A stretch of DNA of 64,000 nt from the NCBI GenBank assembly GCA_039989475.1, contig JBDXHU010000006.1:62001-126000 (forward strand). Direction: 5' to 3'. Below the pieces are notes generated by a model. The model did no database searches. It saw only the letters and a program-made list of their open reading frames with translations, and was not told where the DNA came from. This DNA comes from JBDXHU01 sp039989475. GTDB lineage: Bacteria > Pseudomonadota > Gammaproteobacteria > Pseudomonadales > Halieaceae. The number at the start of each line of letters is the position of its first letter. Positions within the stretch are counted from its first letter, which is position 1. The position numbers were made by a program, and so were the translations under genes. Below, piece after piece: positions 61,801 through 64,000 of the stretch.

Positions 61801-63291
61801 GACCTCAAGCAGGTCAATCCCCAGGCCCTGGTTTCGGTCAAACTGGTCTCAGAGCCCGGTGTCGGTACGATCGCCGCCGGCGTTGCCAAGGCCTACGCCG
61901 ACTTGATTACCATTAGCGGTTACGACGGCGGAACCGCGGCCAGCCCACTGACTTCAATACGCTATGCCGGCTCGCCCTGGGAGCTGGGTCTGGCGGAGGT
62001 GCACCAGACCCTGCGCGGCAATTCCCTGCGCGGCAAGGTACGGGTGCAGACTGATGGCGGCCTCAAGACTGGCCTGGATGTAGTCAAGGCGGCCATACTG
62101 GGCGCTGAGAGCTTTGGTTTTGGTACCGCGCCCATGGTCGCCCTGGGCTGTAAGTACCTGCGTATCTGTCACCTGAATAACTGCGCCACCGGTGTTGCCA
62201 CCCAGAACCAGAAACTGCGCGACGAGCACTTCGAGGGCACGGTGGAGATGGTAATTAACTTCATCCGCTTTGTGGCTATGGAGACCCGAGAGTGGATGTC
62301 TCACCTGGGCGTACGTTCCCTGGACGAGCTGATTGGTCACACCGAGCTGCTGGAATTATTGCCGGGTGAAACCGACAAGCAGGCGCGACTGGATCTCAGC
62401 CCGATACTCTATAAGGACCCGGAGGCGGCTGATCAACCAGAGTTCTGCGTGGTCGAGTCCAACGATCCCTTTGACCGCGGAGAGAAAGCCGAGCAGATGG
62501 TGGCGGCAGTGTTGCCGGCCATCGAGTCACTGGAGGGCGGAGAATACAGCTTTACCGTTACCAATTGTGATCGTTCCATTGGCGCCCGGCTTAGCGGTGA
62601 GATTGCCCGTCGCCACGGCAATGATGGGATGAACAAGTCGCCGATCACCCTGCGCCTGACCGGTACCGCTGGGCAGAGCTTTGGTGTCTGGAATGCCGGC
62701 GGTCTCAATATGTACCTGGAAGGTGACAGTAACGACTACGTTGGCAAGGGTATGGCCGGCGGCAAATTGGTGTTATATCCACCGCGCAATTCCAGCTTCG
62801 CCTCCCAGGACACGGTTATTATTGGCAATACCTGCCTGTACGGGGCCACCGGTGGCAAGCTGTTCGCTGCGGGTGTTGCCGGGGAGCGTTTCGCAGTGCG
62901 AAACTCCGGTTGCCAGGCGGTGGTCGAGGGTGCCGGTGATCACTGCTGTGAGTATATGACCGGCGGCAACATCACCGTGCTCGGACCCACTGGCTATAAT
63001 TTCGGCGCCGGTATGACCGGCGGTTTTGCCTATGTGCTGGACCAGGACCGAGGCTTCATAGATCGATACAACAGCGAATTGGTAGAGATTCACCGTATCA
63101 GTACCGAAACCTTTGAGCCCTACCGTCATCACCTGCGTGCCACCATCCAGGAGTTTGTTGATGAGACGGGTTCTGCCTGGGGACAGCTGTTGCTAGAGGA
63201 CTTTACCGACTACGTGGGCAAGTTCTGGCTGGTCAAGCCCAAGGCTGCAGATCTTGACCGTTTGCTGTCACGCCTTAGAAATACGGATTGA
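58849..63291 (+). CDS. gltB: Glutamate synthase (NADPH) large subunit
   Basis: 1480-residue enzyme making glutamate from glutamine and 2-oxoglutarate. A 14-residue propeptide precedes the amidotransferase nucleophile Cys15 (RDNCGFGLIAH). The class II glutaminase domain covers about 15-430, the central domain about 480-780, and the FMN/synthase domain about 800-1200 with 3Fe-4S cysteines in CKYLRICHLNNCATGV. The GXGXG beta-helix is at about 1230-1460 (GGDH-like MTGGNITVLG repeats). ATG 58849 was chosen over TTG 58837 because MTQGLYCPDEFRDN gives the usual propeptide. gltD follows. Confidence 0.97.
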   Translation: MTQGLYCPDEFRDNCGFGLIAHTSGDASHRLLQTAIESLTCMTHRGGIAADGKTGDGCGLLMQMPVGFMRSLAQEQFGKEPSEAFGVGQIFLSKDEAVAAEERQLLEQVLIDLGLDVMGWREVPMDPSVLGEIALDCLPRIEQLFVDAPGLNGDELSTRLFVARRKAEIGLESHKEFYICTLSGRVLSYKGLMMPVDLPRFYPDLGDARLETAICVFHQRFSTNTLPRWPLAQPFRLLAHNGEINTIEGNRNWADARSALFRTDRLPNIDEISPLVNRTGSDSSSLDNMLDLLRTGGVDMLRALRLLIPPAWQNRENMDPDLKAFYEYNSMHMEPWDGPAGIVLTDGRYAVCMLDRNGLRPARWVKTTDGFITVASEIGTHAYQPEDVLEKGRVGPGQMLVIDTETGELLRTEDVDALLKSRHPYKQWLKQCSRRIEGTFADEQDPGVPQDQLQTYMKMFQVSFEERDQVLRPLAESGNEAVGSMGDDTPMAVLSRKHRSLYDYFRQKFAQVTNPPIDPLRETVVMSLETDVGREQDIFHEGPQHAERIILSSPVLSVAKFNRLLQFEEEQFSACTLDLSYDPEQHTLQEAIDLLTLQAQQAVHDGRVILVLSDRHIEPGRLPLHSLLATGAVHHSLIKAGLRCQANIVLETASARDSHQIACLLGFGATAVYPYLSYSVLDDLMRSGELLGEPSRCYKNYRKGINKGLLKIMSKMGISAVSSYRGAQLFEAVGLSRDVVNRCFWGVASRIEGTGFDELEADQQALAKLAWTRRKPIEQGGLLKFVHGQEYHAFNPDVVTGLQEAVQTGDYAVWQRYADTVNQRPVATLRDLFKLREAASPIPLEEVEAIESITPRFDTAGMSLGALSPEAHEALAVAMNRLGARSNSGEGGEDPVRYGTERSSRIKQIASGRFGVTPHYLVNAEVLQIKVAQGAKPGEGGQLPGGKVNKLIARLRFSVPGVTLISPPPHHDIYSIEDLAQLIFDLKQVNPQALVSVKLVSEPGVGTIAAGVAKAYADLITISGYDGGTAASPLTSIRYAGSPWELGLAEVHQTLRGNSLRGKVRVQTDGGLKTGLDVVKAAILGAESFGFGTAPMVALGCKYLRICHLNNCATGVATQNQKLRDEHFEGTVEMVINFIRFVAMETREWMSHLGVRSLDELIGHTELLELLPGETDKQARLDLSPILYKDPEAADQPEFCVVESNDPFDRGEKAEQMVAAVLPAIESLEGGEYSFTVTNCDRSIGARLSGEIARRHGNDGMNKSPITLRLTGTAGQSFGVWNAGGLNMYLEGDSNDYVGKGMAGGKLVLYPPRNSSFASQDTVIIGNTCLYGATGGKLFAAGVAGERFAVRNSGCQAVVEGAGDHCCEYMTGGNITVLGPTGYNFGAGMTGGFAYVLDQDRGFIDRYNSELVEIHRISTETFEPYRHHLRATIQEFVDETGSAWGQLLLEDFTDYVGKFWLVKPKAADLDRLLSRLRNTD

Positions 63292-63295
63292 TGTT

Positions 63296-64000
63296 ATGAC
63301 AGAGCGCCTTGCCAATAATTTTCAATTTATCGAAGTCGGTCGCAGCGATCCGGACAAGAAAGCCTTGCCGTTGCGCAAGCATCAATATGTGGAAATATAC
63401 GAGCAGTATTCCGCCGGGGACGTCGCCAGCCAGTCGCATCGCTGCCTGGAATGCGGCAACCCCTATTGCGAGTGGAAATGCCCGGTACATAACTTCATTC
63501 CCAACTGGCTCAAGCTGATTGCGGAAGGCAATGTGTTTGAGGCCGCCGAACTCAGCCACCAGACCAATACCTTGCCAGAGGTGTGCGGACGTATTTGCCC
63601 GCAGGACCGTCTCTGCGAAGGGGCCTGCACACTGGAAGACGGCTTTGGCGCAGTAACCATTGGTTCCGCCGAAAAATACATTACCGATACCGCCCTGGCG
63701 ATGGGTTGGCGCCCGGACCTGTCGGCGGTGGAGCAAACCGACAAGAAGGTTGCCATTATCGGCGCCGGGCCGGCCGGCCTTGGCTGTGCCGATGTGCTGG
63801 TGCGCGCCGGTGTTAAGCCGGTGTTGTTTGATCGTTACCCGGAGATCGGTGGTTTGCTGACCTTCGGCATCCCCGAGTTCAAGCTGGAAAAAGAAGTCAT
63901 GATTCGGCGGCGCGAGATATTCGAAGGCATGGGCATGGAGTTCCGACTCAATACGGAGGTCGGTCGCGATGTCAGCGCGGAAGAACTGCTGGCGGAATAC
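63296..64000 (+). CDS. gltD: Glutamate synthase small subunit (3' end outside window)
   Basis: The first 235 residues of GltD, which passes electrons from NADPH to GltB. The N-terminal domain binds two 4Fe-4S clusters through CLECGNPYCEWKCP (about 50-63) and CGRICPQDRLCEGAC (about 97-111). The FAD-binding site VAIIGAGPAGLGCADVL (about 151-167) follows, then RYPEIGGLLTFGIPEFKLEK. The start is ATG 63296, four bases after the gltB stop; an ATG at 63291 is followed at once by a stop and cannot be used. The C-terminal NADPH-binding part is outside. Confidence 0.95.
   Translation, partial: MTERLANNFQFIEVGRSDPDKKALPLRKHQYVEIYEQYSAGDVASQSHRCLECGNPYCEWKCPVHNFIPNWLKLIAEGNVFEAAELSHQTNTLPEVCGRICPQDRLCEGACTLEDGFGAVTIGSAEKYITDTALAMGWRPDLSAVEQTDKKVAIIGAGPAGLGCADVLVRAGVKPVLFDRYPEIGGLLTFGIPEFKLEKEVMIRRREIFEGMGMEFRLNTEVGRDVSAEELLAEY

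Overview
The window is a 64 kb stretch of bacterial chromosome, about 60% GC and almost fully coding. Gene content and order point to a Gram-negative gammaproteobacterium related to Pseudomonas and the marine Cellvibrionales/Halieaceae/Spongiibacteraceae group. The evidence is Tat export genes, UbiE-UbiJ-UbiB, type IV pilus pilMNOPQ upstream of aroK-aroB, and a run from priA to tatC plus rpmE-maeB-mrcA-pil-aro-glt that, from memory, follows the P. aeruginosa PA5035-PA5070 neighbourhood. EF-P keeps Lys34 and sits beside its lysyl-transferase EpmA, so this is not the Pseudomonas rhamnose-type EF-P system. The exact genus cannot be fixed from the sequence. I see no rRNA, tRNA, insertion sequence, prophage or CRISPR array, and no non-coding gap longer than about 300 bases.

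Layout. 1-10.1 kb: a partial slyD, a cyclic-nucleotide-binding-fold protein, parC, the serB-associated membrane protein and serB, a PilZ-motif protein, and efp-epmA. 10.1-12 kb: an NhaC-type antiporter translationally coupled to a thioesterase. 12.1-18.1 kb: a tightly packed plus-strand set of PQQ-type sugar dehydrogenase, EamA transporter, FAN1-like VRR-NUC nuclease, and a nuclease-helicase fusion of the XPD/DinG type. 18.0-24.0 kb: a stress regulon island with an ECF sigma factor and its ChrR zinc anti-sigma on one strand. A five-gene operon diverges from them: flavoprotein, DUF1365, cyclopropane-fatty-acid-synthase-like enzyme, DUF2878 and a secreted protein. Both directions carry the same promoter pattern, TGATCC-N18-TAA(A/T)AA, in one 120-bp gap. 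24-27.5 kb: a potassium channel and the three-gene pyridine nucleotide transhydrogenase. 27.5-27.7 kb: five 32-bp tandem repeats that run into the start of a YchJ-type gene. 28-35.5 kb: accessory genes (penicillin/AHL-acylase-type lipoprotein, hemerythrin protein, ABC exporter, cardiolipin-synthase-like enzyme, EEP phosphatase). 35.4-47.7 kb: one long minus-strand series priA-argS-SPOR-hslVU-DUF971-ubiEJB-hisIE-tatABC. 47.9-64 kb: rpmE with a structured leader and a clear terminator, a malic enzyme, PBP1A, pilMNOPQ-aroK-aroB, and gltB with a partial gltD.

How the genes work together. Most are housekeeping: topology, translation, ubiquinone and histidine synthesis, protein export, pilus assembly, shikimate and glutamate synthesis. 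The parts with the most unexplained biology are the sigma/ChrR lipid-modification island with its bidirectional promoter and the FAN1 plus nuclease-helicase pair. Smaller oddities are the 32-bp repeat array, a PilZ protein whose two ligand motifs are about 110 residues apart, several convergent gene pairs whose stop codons overlap in a CTAG or TTAG tetranucleotide, and a repeat-containing TatB tail.
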